Shown piece by piece: positions 1 to 12,134 of a stretch of DNA of 64,000 nt (positions are counted from its first letter, which is position 1; the number at the start of each line of letters is the position of its first letter). The stretch lies in contig NW_006917095.1 of NCBI RefSeq assembly GCF_000516985.1, forward strand, positions 1,424,677 to 1,488,676, read 5' to 3'. The notes beneath the pieces were generated by a model that ran no database searches, was not told the DNA's origin, and saw only the letters and a program-made list of their open reading frames with translations. The translations under genes and the position numbers were made by a program. Source of the DNA: Pestalotiopsis fici W106-1. Its lineage: Eukaryota > Ascomycota > Sordariomycetes > Amphisphaeriales > Sporocadaceae.

Positions 1-613
1 GTTACCGTTTTTCTAAAATATAATTTTTATAATAGGTTTCGTCGGCTTATCGCGTTATATACGCTTTACGATAACGGCCTTTAATTATTTAGGTTTCGTC
101 GGTTTATAAAATTTAGGATTATTGCTCGATCGTTTAATATTAGTGCTATTTTACCTAAGCCTTTCGTCGACGTTTAGCTTCGTCCGATAACGGAGGCTTT
201 TTTCGGGCTACGTAGCGCTTAAACCCGTAGCAACGAAAGGTCGAGCGTACGGTATAAATACTAAAAATCCTACCGAGGAATATAAAAATAAGCTTAAGCT
301 ACGATATAAATCGAAATCGCTTTTTATTAATAATAAAGGCAATTAGCTATTATTTTTGCTTAAGGGTTATTTTAAAGGGAGCTTTCGAGCGCTGCTTAAC
401 GGCAAATTTATCGTAAATAGCCCGCTTAATTTAGGATCGATAAAATCCGGTAATTTTCTCGATATTTTTTTATATATAATAACCTTCGAAGAAAAGGGTA
501 CGAACCTTTTTACGTTCTAATTCCGTTAACTGCTTTATATGCGTTTTTGTAAGGCGTCCGCGTTTTATCGTTATTATTATCGTTATTAAAAATAAATAAA
601 AAAGTTAGTAACG
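1..613. repeat. RIP-mutated repeat relic (unidentified transposon)
   Basis: The stretch is very AT-rich and packed with TA, yet keeps CG. By hand count only about ten CA or TG dinucleotides remain in 613 bases, where roughly 75 would be expected with even base use. Loss of both CA and TG with gain of TA is the classic mark of repeat-induced point mutation acting on both strands. A near-duplicated word (taggtttcgtcgg) occurs near 34 and 91. No frame is long enough to name the original element. The signature stops at about 613-627, where normal dinucleotide content returns. The element probably extends left of the window. Confidence 0.8.
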
Positions 614-1225
614 TTGGGAAATAAAACGATGTGACGAGAAATATATCAAATGCACACCACACCCAAATCGGTGTAGTGTGCAGCATGGACCAGTCCCCAC
701 TGGTATATAACAAGGGGTATTTTATTTACACCCGATACCATAGTACAACGGGTAGCCGAAGACCTGCCAGCCAGGGAGGGGTGTGTCAACGGCGGAATAT
801 AACAGTAAACAGCCCCAAACGAACGAATCAGAGTCCCTCTTTTGGCTACCCTGTCTACATATCGGACGCTAAGCTAGCGCAGATTTGAACCCCTGCAAAA
901 AGGACATCTCCACAGAGAGCACCAACACTACTTTAGTGCCGGGCAGGGCAGGGGACATGGAAAGATCCATCATTCCCCCCAGGCCCCCCCCCCTGTCAAA
1001 CTCAATCCAGAGCCGGTTGATCGCCTAACGCTTAGCGACGTACCTACCGCATGCAACAAGCAAGGCCAAGCTTCTGTTCTGCTTGCTTGCCTTGCCCATG
1101 CTCTCCACCCTGAATGGCATGCTGCTCGGTAGTGGCCGATAGCGTATAATTTATGGTCAATGTACCTGGCTGCGGGACCCCGTTCTTGGTGCTGCAGGTT
1201 TGGGCTGGGTGCAGTGCCAAGCTTT

Positions 1226-1295
1226 TCCTTCTCTCTTAGTTACTCTCTCTCTCTCTCTTTTTTTGCTCTCTCTCTTAGTCTTTTTCTTTATCTTT
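1226..1295. repeat. CT-rich microsatellite
   Basis: An interrupted pyrimidine tract dominated by CT repeats, with the cleanest run at 1242-1258. Confidence 0.8.
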
Positions 1296-2350
1296 GTGTA
1301 TTTTGTATTTGTATCATCCATGTTGGTTCCTTACACATTTGCTAATGTCACTATAGCACTAACATACACATGTCTCACCCCACACACACACACACTCCCG
1401 AGGTCTCTCTCACATTGGCATCTTTAGTACATGTCTGTCTAGCCTTGGGGACATGCTAGCTAACCTACCTTACATTACCTAGTAGTTGTTGCTACCCTAT
1501 GGCAGTTGCACGTACGGTACTCAAGGTAGCCTTGTCGTGTCTTGGTGCAGCAGTTCAGGCTACCACTACTACCACTATAACCAAGGTTGTTCAGGTAGTC
1601 TCGGAGTGCGGCTCATTGTACATTAGTGATGGCACCGCACTATCATCTCTGAGCAGGTTCCTTTGGCAGGGGTTTATGAACCAGCCAGAGAGTGGAAAGA
1701 CTCCAAGAATAGTCAGCCCCGCGAACAGAGAGTCAAAGCGACACTGCCGTTGATTCTGGGTTCTCTAAAGATCAACTCTTTCTTGTTTCTCGACTCATTT
1801 CACATGTGAGGCCAAGATGTTGATCTCGCGCTCGGCAAGAGGAAATACAGACAACAAAGAACGATACCCGAGTCTTATCAACAATGAATGCAGACCAATA
1901 GCGAGCCATCAAGTCGTCCGCTTACCGTAACATGATCGTCAGCCCCGTTTCGGCGGCTGTTGCGCGAGTACACAACACTTGCTACAGCCACACACCCAGA
2001 TCCAAAGTACTCTCTTTCCAACCCCGCAACCCCCGGCTCGACGTCCATCGGGCGGCTCTGCGCTTTGGAGTTGTGTGTATGGCGATTGGGCCTCAAGGGA
2101 TCTTGTTCATTGTTTCCTCGCTTGTAAGCGCAAATCATAATTCACGCCATCTTCTTTCGTTCAAAGGATTCAGAGTATGTGTAAGAGGGTGGGAAGGCGA
2201 CTCTCATCTCCCCGATAGACCCTGCCCCCGTACTTCCCACCCACCCCCCTCTTCCCTCCTCAACGCCAAGGAGTAAGAGTTCTAGAACGTCGTCACGGAA
2301 AGATCATGAGATCGTGAGAGTCGATAGAAGCCGCCGCTAAGGATAGATTT

Positions 2351-2377
2351 GGGGGGTGTGGGTGGACGGGAGGGGGG
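2351..2377 (+). other. Putative G-quadruplex motif
   Basis: Four runs of at least three G are separated by loops of TGT, TGGAC and A, which fits the G3+N1-7 rule. It lies in the 3' intergenic side of the PRO1-like gene. Folding is predicted from the pattern only. Confidence 0.45.
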
Positions 2378-3548
2378 AAAGAGATGTGCGCGTGTGTTTG
2401 TATGTGCTCATATATTCACTATCCCGTATAGAGAGGCAGGTAGTGTAGATCATAGACACCATAACCACAGTGGGTAGTACGTATTGCTGGATCTTGGCCT
2501 GCTCGTTCTTGTCCTCTCCACCTCGCCTGGCACTATTTTTTCAAATAATCAACAGCCGTGTGTATGTTTACACGATACCCCCACGCTTCAAAAGATATTT
2601 GGCGCTGGGTGAGCCAAAGGCTAGGGCTTGCTTGCTACTACTACTACTTTGGCCCTGCAGCAAGGACATGGACTGGTTGACGCGTTCTTCACTTGTTTCC
2701 GTGGTGGCTTCTGTTGTCTTCGTCTCCAATGCGATACTACTGCTACACTGCACGTCCCATTCTCTTGGCAATATAAGGAAAGAAGGGCGAGAATGGGAAT
2801 AAGAAGCTGTTGATGGAAATGTAACGGGGGGTGTACTGTAGGTAGCCCATGTAAGTGGAAACGAAGGTCCCCTTCTTTGGATTTGCAAAAAAAGTCTCCA
2901 CATCCCAGCCCGCGTATCTCAAGGGAACATGAAAAAGTTAAAGTGACGATCCGGATTAGGCAGTGGCCTATTCAGGGTGTTATAGAGTATGGAGCTCTTA
3001 TTCTCTCAGACACGCCTATAGCAGCAAGCCCTATTCATCCCATGTTTCCTTTTCAACTTATTTTGCACAAGATATCAATACAGACGGGGCCTTGATAGGG
3101 AATATACCTCGTCTTTCAGCCAGACTAATGCACAATGTACACGCATACAAGCACACGCACATACCCTCCGATCCAGAGATCGATAAACTTTGGATCCCCT
3201 TCTCCAATGACAAGAAACCCCACGTTTTTCTACTTTGGGAAACGTGGGTTCAAACTTCATGTAATCGGGGTATTTTGATTTTATTATTTTTCCATCGAAG
3301 CGATACTACCGACTGTAAAATATTCAAAATGATCAAGTCCTACATATTTTCATATGATGATTGCAGAATCACAGGATTGTATTACACAGTAGAACCTCGG
3401 CCAAGACCAGCCGATGATCTTCAGGGTCCTTGGTCTGCCCACTTTCGCCCCCACTAACCGCCCGGTCCCCTTCAATCGCTTGGCTTTCTTTGTTCATGTC
3501 TACTCTGTCTCTCGGCCGAGGGAGACATACAGACACGTTTTGGCTCGG

Positions 3549-3553
3549 CTCTG

Positions 3554-3585
<32 letters not shown>

Positions 3586-3588
3586 TCT
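3549..3588. repeat. CT microsatellite
   Basis: A nearly pure CT tract of about 40 bases interrupted by two TTT triplets. Confidence 0.85.
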
Positions 3589-4372
3589 AAGCGAACATGT
3601 GCGTTCATCTCGCCTTTTTTGCTGCTGCTGCTGCGCGCACGTTTGCAGGTTCGCTTCGGTGCCCTGTGGCGTTCCCCTCCCCCTTCTGCGGCTCGCCTAC
3701 GCATCATCGTGGAGCACTCACTCCGTTGCCAATTTTATGTGAACGTGCGTTCATCTGCGGCTGGGCATGACGTTCTTTTGCATAGATCCATCCAGCCTCA
3801 TTTTTACAAGCTACTCGCACATGTTTTGGCCGCTTTCCCAAGGACAAGTTTCACGTTCTTTCATATGAATGTACCATAACGTTGGAGACAATTTGTAGTA
3901 TCTTTTGGGTATTTTGCAAGTCTTTATAATTACATCCAAAACCGTGTGAGCGCTCTCAAAAGAAGAGTAGTGGGTATTCGCGCAGTAGACCAGCACAAGA
4001 AAATAGAACAGTAAATCAAAAGAATCCGACCCAAATATGCACCTCTTTCTGGAACATGTTTCCCGCCGTGCCTATATCCGCCCCTTTCTTTCCCCGCCTG
4101 TTGACCGCCGGGTTTTCCTGTATCAGAGCCTTAAAGCCGTAGTAACAATAATCATCATTTCCATGAGCCCATAAGATCCATAAAAAGCCATGAAGAAGCA
4201 GAAACGTGCCGTAAAGTATACAAGATGGTTGCAAACCAAGTTGCGTATATAAATGGGGGTGTCCAGCATGAAATAAAGATAAAAATCCAATTGTGCATAG
4301 AAAAAGGGAGACAAACATTACTCTTTCGAGTATACATGATAGATGAAGCAAGGAAATAAAGACATAAAACAT

Positions 4373-6987
4373 TTAAAACATGATCCATTCTACATCAACG
4401 CCTGGCCCGCCGATGCATTTTGTCCAGTTGAAGGGGCCACGCGTTTGTAGAGCAAGCTTGTTGGGGCTGGCGGCATTGTCCCGAAGATCGCCTGCCCAGA
4501 GGCGCTCGAGGACCTCGATAGCAGATAGGTTGTTCATGTAACCACTGCGCGACATGATGTCTCGGCACTTGTTGCGTACAATGTTTTGTTGAAGCTCATT
4601 GACACATTCGCTACCGGCAACGAATAGAGGCCAGAGGAGGAACTTCTCGGCAGCACCGCCAGACTCGAGGGAAGTAGCATAATAGACAACTTGGCTGACC
4701 AAGTTACGGAAGTTGTTGTGGCTGGATGGCACGTTGGGTGAAGCTAGGCGCTCTGTGTAGAGGAGAGCTGCGTATCGGAAAGCCTCGGATAGAGAGCCAA
4801 GGTCGCGGACCTGACTCGGTGTAAGAGTGCCCGGCAGAGAAGCTGTGATGCGTGACGAATCAAACTCCCAGGTCTGCAAAGCGTTGCGTGCTTCCTTCCA
4901 CTCACGCCAAAAGGTCGAGCGTTGGTCGTCATAGGTGGGCGACGAGCAGAGGCCAGTGCCAAGGATCTCATCGTCATCCATCTGAGGACCAAAGGCACCA
5001 CCGTCGAAACGAGGAGCCTGGACGCCCAAGCTGAAGAAGTCGCTTAGCTGAGATGAGTTCTTGAAGGTGTTGCCCAATGGAGATCCAAGAGGTGAAGACA
5101 CTCTTGGGACACTCAAGCGGCCCGTGGGCGAAGCAATGGCAGTGGACACGGAGCGATGTTGTGAGAGGAGGTTGAGGCGACCAAGCTTGGAGATGGTCTT
5201 GAACAATTCCCTGTCACACCCGACCCAATTCTCAGCACCAGCAGGAAGCAAGTTGACATCGGGTGAGACTCCATAGAAAGTGTGGTTGAGTTGGGCTTCC
5301 CTGTCGTTCACGCTAGCAGAAATGGCATCAAAGTAGGTAAAGATGGCTTCCATCCATGCCGAGTCGTTGGAGGCTTGGTATGGCGCAGAGTTGCGCATGC
5401 TGAGAATCTTCTTGACGCCAGCAAACTGAGTTGCGAACTTGGCAATACCAGACTCAACCATGCGGTAGTGGCAGAGAAGAAGGATTGTCGCCAAGACGGA
5501 ATCGTGGCATGACTTGTTGGGGTCGTTGAGTTGCTGGTTGAGAAGATGGACGGCGAGGTTGCGATGTTGGTACTCCTCTGTCAAGGGCAGATCTTCTGAT
5601 TGGTGCTCGCCCTGCTCAGACATGAATCTCTCTGGTGACTCCTTGCCGTGTTGGCCCAGGCTCAACTTTCTCTTCATCCTCAAGTTGCACGCAGACAGAG
5701 CGCAGATAGCGTGTTGCAAGCTTCGGCTGCTAGCAGCCAGGCGGAGGATGTGATCCCTGTAGGGATTTGTGGGCCCGTCGACGAGAACCATGGATGGACA
5801 CATTATGTTTTCATAATAATCCATGAAGAAAGGCATCTTGGTAATCAGGTCGGGGCTAATTTGTATTGATGGGGTGCCGTAGGGGCCAACCGCAGCAATG
5901 GCTGCTGCGGCCGAGGCGTGGTCTAGAATGTGGGATGCGGCGTCCTCTTCCTTCAGAATTGCAGGGGCCCAAAAGGAAGCAGATGCGGGACCGTTGGTGA
6001 AGGACTCAACTTCGTGTACGCCTTATCGAAGTTAGTGCTGCTGCTCAGTGAGTCGTCGAAGAAGAAGTACTCACTGAGAGTATCAGCATCGCTCAGGAGT
6101 CTTGCATGAGTCATCTGGTGCTCAAAGCCGTCGTGGTGGGATCCCAGGCTAGAGCTTGGCTCAGATGGAGCGTATACAAGGCTGGGACATGAGGTAGGGG
6201 CACGCTGGTGGTCGATCATGATGGCCGAGACGGGGCTTTGAGGGACCGACGAGCCATGGCTGCTATAGCTGTCATACATGAGAGTAGGGCTGTGCATGTA
6301 TGGGAGCTCGTCTCTTGAGAATTGGCTCAATGGAGAGAGTGTGTAGTCCACATCACTCAAGGCATCTACCGCGGGTGAGAGTCTGTCGGTGATCAGTGGG
6401 AAGTGACCCAAAGAGGTGTTGAGTCTGTGCATCTTTGGGTGTTCATGACCGCCGAGGCTTGTTGGGTATGGGATACCGGCCCAGCTGGTAGGTGTGGTTG
6501 GCGGAATATGTTCACCTTGAGAGAAGCGAGTAAAGTCATGGTAAGTGGCGAACGGTGTTGTTGGAAGAGAGACTGGGTGGTGAGCGCCGTGGAGATCGAT
6601 TTCATCGCGATGCGAGCTCGTGGGAGAGCTGCTGCCATGTTCACTCCACTGACTCGAAGTCGTGTTGGCTCTCGATCTCGGGGCGGGCTTCTTGTTGACT
6701 GGGGCGACTGGCGGCGCCTTTGCGATGGGTAGTGAAAGACCTCGAAGCTTTCCACGGCTTGCAACGCCGACTCCCCAAGTCAACTGAGTCTTGTATCCAG
6801 AGCACTCATTTCCTACTTCCAGACATTGCGAGCAGTAGGGTCTTCGGCGGTCGCACTTGGCTCCCCTCTTGATGCAGGCGAAGCAGTCATCTGCAGCTCC
6901 TCCAGCAGGCGCCCGTCTTCTGCGCTTGCGGGCAGCCTGGGTCTCCTTTGACGGGGCCGGCTGCTGTGAAGGAAGTGAGACTGTCAT
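4373..6987 (-). CDS. pro1: PRO1-like Zn2Cys6 transcription factor (sexual-development regulator)
   Basis: Two exons, 6987-6075 and 6021-4373, encode about 853 residues. The 53-nt intron has donor GTGAGT, branch CTAAC and acceptor AAG, and it restores the frame exactly. Residues 19-29 are a basic stretch (RKRRRRAPAG). Cys35, 38, 45, 52, 55 and 62 form a CX2CX6CX6CX2CX6C zinc cluster, followed by TWGVGVASRGKLRGLSLP. The zinc cluster plus this trailing block is what I recall as diagnostic of Sordaria PRO1 and Aspergillus NosA/RosA. A long Ser/Pro-rich linker leads to a fungal transcription-factor domain (from MPFFMDYYENI) and the C-terminus DVEWIMF. PRO1-family proteins are nuclear activators needed for fruiting-body development and vegetative signalling. 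The protein is longer than the roughly 690 residues I remember for Sordaria PRO1. The start ATG has A at -3. The frame stays open into the intron, so retention would give a 344-residue protein lacking the effector domain. A TAG acceptor at 5923 is also frame-compatible. Family identity is fairly sure; the exact splice is less so. Confidence 0.86.
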
Positions 6988-8826
6988 TTTGAAAGTAATG
7001 GCTCAAGGAGATGCCAAGTTCCTGGTGTTGACAAGGTTGGTACGTAGTATAATGTGGTTGCAGAAAGGGATCGGATGGCAGAGTGATCTAAGCTCGGGAC
7101 GATTGGGACTTCTTGTCCATGGGACGGGACGATGTCTGACTGGCGTGGGTAAATGAGGTTTAATATGGATGAAGAGATAGATTGTCAAGAAGATGGTTCA
7201 TTGGCACGGCAGAGACGAGGTAGTTATGTAGGCTGAATGCGGATGAAGTAGTTGGACGAGCAAGAGATATAAGTGTGTTCGTCTTGTGCAAGTCGTGTGT
7301 GTGGTGGCAGCAGATGTTATGAGAAGAGACGAAACATGGAGCTAACAACAGGGCATCCCACATTCTTCAAGCCCGTGTACACAAGGTGGTACCGAGCGAG
7401 TATGCAGGCAGGGCCCTCCTCGGCCATCTATGGGGCTCTCCATTCACTCTCGCTTTCCCTCTCTCTCACACAATGTGCCTCTGCCATTATTGCCAGGGAG
7501 AGACGATAGCATATCTGGGGGTGGGTGGGCGCGAGCGCTGGCAGCAGGAGCTACGAGGGTGGTACAAAGGACGGTGGAGAATAGACGGCCGGAGGCAATC
7601 GACCAACCAGAACGGCGTGGACCGGGGAGAGATCTGCGGGTATAACCTCGTAGACAAGGGCGTTGAATATGAGCTGGGGGCCCCTGGCGAAGAGTATATA
7701 CCCATGCCCAGCGCTAGCTTTTAGGTTGGGCGAGGGTCAAGACCAGGACCAGGGGGGAGCGAGGTATGTAGTAGGTATCGTGTATTCTCGAGGGGCCGGG
7801 CCTTTGCCCATGCCCATCGAAGGGGTCTGTCTGTCTAATCGATGTACCTTGGATCGGTGCTAGAGCATAGGAGCCATGCAATGACACCCGCTGTTGGTTG
7901 TCTGCGGCGCCACAGCGTTGAGCAAAGAAGCCATGGCCACCATTCGAGAAGGCAAGCCGGCAGCGGGAGAAGAAAGATGGTGGCTTGACTGGGCTTGCTC
8001 TGCTCTAATGACATACAGAGCACGCAATGGACGCTTACCTCAGAGAAAAGGTTTTTCTGTGTGATTTTGCCCATGTCTGGTTTATTTTCTGTAATACATC
8101 GTATTTGTTGGGCAGGGGCACATCTTGACTGTCAAATTGCTCCGGCTTGAACACCCCGCGAGAGAGGCAGACAGACAGACACACACAGATTCCTGCCAGG
8201 GTCGAGAACAAGAGGTTCGTCCTTCACGCAGGTTTGGTTCCTCCTGGTTTGTGGCTATGACAACACCACCCATCACATGCGACGGCGAAACACGTGAGAG
8301 AGCGCGGCGCGCGGACGGCAAGTTCCTGTCGCAAAACGTGCGACCCTCACAAGAGGCAGCGAGTTCCCCCAAGACAAAGTCAAAAGGCAGAACGGAGCAA
8401 CTCTTCAAAAGTATCGATGAGAAACAGAGCCATGTCGCAAGAGCGGCGCTCCCTCACGCACACACAGACGGACGAAGCGACGAGGGTGGGGAGTGGGGGT
8501 GTGAAAGGGAAGTAGTCGGTAGGTAGACAAGCCTTTTGCACCTGCGCCGTAGTGTACCAGTCAAGGTACGTACATTACACACTGCATACCATATTCTGTA
8601 GGTATAAGCCGGGGAGAGAGGCCAGGGTAATGTAGGGAGGGGGGTGTAGTGTATAGGTAGTATGCGCTCATTGTATGGCTGAATGGTTGGCTATAGGTTC
8701 GACAAGATTGATGTTGAGGTTGAATAGAGAGAGGGGGGTGTGAGTTGGTGAGAGTGTTGCGAGGGTGAAGTGTGAACAAAGGGAAGGGGTGTGGACCAAC
8801 GAGCGCTGCCCCTCGCCCTTCTTCCT

Positions 8827-8853
8827 CCCCCTCCCCCCACCCCGTTCGTTCCC
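8827..8853 (-). other. Putative G-quadruplex motif (C-rich on plus strand)
   Basis: C runs of 5, 6, 4 and 3 are separated by loops of T, A and GTTCGTT, so the minus strand has four G3+ runs. It lies about 1.85 kb upstream of the PRO1-like start codon, on that gene's coding strand. Confidence 0.45.
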
Positions 8854-11800
8854 TCTCAACAGTGGTTGTTGCGTCCGGGGTTCAGCAGCAGAGCTCACAC
8901 TAACCTCTATTCGGATGCCTCTTCGCTCCGATCCACTGAGAGGACCGCTAAAGCTGCAGTCCAGGGCCGTCATCCATCTCGAGCAACTCTCCCGCGCTAC
9001 CTACCTAGCATAACAGTCAAGTCATTCATTCGCCTGGTCGAGTCCTACATACTACGTACATACACGGGGCGAGATACTCACAAGCCCGGTATCTGTCATT
9101 GTACCCGATGGAAATCTCTCCCATCTCTGTTATTTTGTGTGTTATGACACCAATGTAATATCACACGCCTCTGCATAGTCTGGACTTCAGATGATTGTGT
9201 GAATTATAGTGCGGCCGTCTGTCATATGTGCTCTACTATCCTTCTCGGTGCATCCAGGCCAAATCTCCGAGACGGAGAGACTCGGTACTGCCGTGTAGCC
9301 GAACTATTCCCATCAGCGAACATGCCCGCTCAGGATTCTGCTTGGCGACGACGATCAGGCTGCTTCTTTTGCCTGTCGCAGTAATCCTGCAATGTCTGCA
9401 AGCCATGTCCTGATGCGTGTGTGTGGAAAACCACTCTCTGGCAGGCAACGAGACGGCCAGACTTATTTTCTTTTCTATCCAACCCTGCGGCTCCGTTCAA
9501 GATTCTTTCGAGTGGATCACCATTTCATTTCTTTCTGTTCACCACCATTGCTGCTGTCTTGGAATGCAGCTGACCAATAAGTGTTCATGTGCCATGTCCC
9601 TAACGTGTAATCGTAATCACCTTGTATCAGGATCATCCCATCTAACTATGTGAAGTCTGAATGCGCTGTCCTTGTTTGTCCATGACAGCTGGTCGAGTAT
9701 AGACGCGGCGGCCAATGAGCACATGATACAGGCTGCATAGTGCATCACCCAATGACGGTACAAATCAGGAAAATTAACCCCCGGGCATCGCTGAGACCTA
9801 GACCTCAAACATACACATCTTGATATGGGAGATTGGAGGCTAGAGTCGCCCGCTCAACTTGAGCAAATAACGGACAGAGAAGCGCCTGCGACGAGAGGCC
9901 CCAAGTATATCCACTCTTACCAACTCGAGAGCGTTCCTGGCATGAAATGCAAGATGCAGACACAAAAAAAGGTTGTGCCGCATGGAGTAAAACGTCCATC
10001 GTATGCCGGCGGTGTAAGGTGAGTGGTGGGAATAGAATTAGAGCTAAGTTTTAGTCTCAGGGAATAATAACAGAAACACCAATGAGGTGAGAATGTGGTC
10101 AATGCATGGCAGTGTCTATAGTCGATCTTTTTTGGTTATCTAGACTACCTACATACATCCCTTTGTCAATAGTGCATCTCCTGACTTTTTTCTGCTGCTC
10201 TAAACGCCAGGAATTACTCTCTGGCTGCCAGCTCTTCTGAATTTCCATTTCTAGCTTATGCGCTCATTGTCACTGATAAGCTGAACTGACTCGAAATGTA
10301 GTCAGCACAGGGCCCTTTCGTGATGTGAAGCCAGGAATACGAGATACCCTGGCAAGTGGGGATTCAGATACCGATCTGTGCCTGCGCTACTACCAAGTAG
10401 CACTCGAGCGGCCCCCTGCCCAAAAGACTTATTTCACGGTAGTAATATCATGAATCAAATATGAAAGCAGTTGAGTAATCGGCTTTGAAAACGTAAAACA
10501 AGCACGTGTAATAGTATCTATCTATCTCGCAGTATGCAGTGTTTGGTAAAACAAAGTCATGGGAACATTCCCCCTCTTTTGTCTACCAGTTGTTTTACAG
10601 CACACCTCGATTTGACTTTTTTACGTACTGCATAGTCTTTCTCGAAGCTCGATCAATGTCTTCTCCGGCAACCCAATCAGCAAGCCAACCCCTGGAGACG
10701 GGCATGCTTGGAGGCTTGGAGGCTGCTTGCTTGCTTGCTGCTGCTGCTACATGCGGTGGAGACTCTTTTTGTTGTTGGAGGGGGAGGTGTGACATGAGAG
10801 GCAGCATTGTGCATCTTGCTTGCTGCAGGTCAGCCATCATCTATCTTCTTTTGTCGCTGGCGCAACTACTAGGTCGAACGCCCGACGGCTGGCGCATATG
10901 CAAGAGTGACTCCCTCCTTTCTTCTCCTGCTTTCCCGATGTCCCACGCACAGAGGGGGGTGTGTATCTTGTTTGTTCCATGAGCCTTCTATCAAGGCTTC
11001 CATCCGTTATCTGCAAGGTCCCCCCTCCCGAGTCGAACAGAAGAAAGAAAGAGAGAGAGTGTGTGTGCCTGCGGCTGCGTAGGCGTTTCTATGCCTTCTA
11101 CGCAGCTCCTCTTTTGGGACGTGACCGAAGCTCGTCGACACCTCTATTCGTTGAGACAAAGGGCGGAGCAGCTAGAAACTTGACACGATGATTTTCACAA
11201 GGCACTGCACGCGCGCGTGTGAGGCATAATAATAGAGGTTATATTGGTGGTTTCACCAAGTTTCTTCTCCTTCTCTACACCAACGGAGGCCATGACGACT
11301 TTGGTATACACGGAGTGCGCGCTGTTCCAAACCTGTCATGTCGTGGGGCTTGTTGACATGAGATCATCGAGCCATGACCACCTCCTCCAACTCTCGCACG
11401 CACTCTCTTCCCCCCTCCCCATGCTCATTCATAGCAGTCATGGCAGGCATCCGGAGACAAGCGGACGAATTGTTGGCCGCAAAGCCCGGCAAACGAGTGG
11501 TGCACATACCACACGATTGATTCCTGGTGTCGATGAATCAAAATCACGGGCCCGCGAACCCTCCCCGCTTTCCTACTCCATACCTACATAGTACTACCTA
11601 GTAGCGTTCCTACCTACCACACACACCACACTTACATCAATCATCCCATGTTGGCCAATGTTCCTAAACCTACGACGTCAGTGCACGCAGGAGAAGGCCT
11701 GATGGAAGACTCGTGGAAGCGATGGTTCAGGAATGCAAATACTCATTGAGGCTGTGCTTGTCGTCCCGTCAACCTTCCGGTCTTGAATAGATGGTGGTCT

Positions 11801-12068
11801 GTTGTCGTTGGTTTGATCTGATGTCTTGTTTTGTTCAGATAGACAAGAAATGACAAAAAGGACATGTGCTTTAACTGCCAATGGAGAAAAAGCTATAGAA
11901 TGGAAAAAAGAGAGACCCCGCGCTTGTCATTGTTTTACCTGTCGCTCCACAAGTACCAGGTTGTCGGAAGAAGGTTGAGCTTCACTAGTAATCAGAAAAC
12001 TAGGTACCTAGCCTAGCGCTGTCAATCTGAGCTTGGAGCAGTAGCTAAAAATCTACAATTGAGCGTGC

Positions 12069-12134
12069 CACCTAGTGGTCAGTTCACGCCTAGGTGACGA
12101 TCTGGGGATCTATGAGATCCTCAACTCCCAGATC
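12069..12134. other. Two adjacent inverted repeats (stem-loops)
   Basis: CACCTAG at 12069-12075 is the exact reverse complement of CTAGGTG at 12090-12096. Three bases later GATCTGGG (12099-12106) pairs with CCCAGATC (12127-12134), and inside it GGATC (12106-12110) pairs with GATCC (12116-12120). Function is unknown. Confidence 0.5.

Larger units (their letters stand above)
614..4372. other. Intergenic region without a recognisable gene
   Basis: Reading frames here are short and low in complexity. The region holds CT-rich tracts at 1226-1295 and 3549-3588, a CA run at 1381-1395, a C-rich block at 975-994 and a G-quadruplex-type motif at 2351-2377. The last few hundred bases are the probable 3' flank of the minus-strand regulator that ends at 4373. 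Confidence 0.6.

Noticed and set aside
860..895. T-arm-like word on the minus strand (GGTTCAAATC)
   Set aside because: The flanking bases do not form a T-stem and no acceptor or anticodon arm fits.
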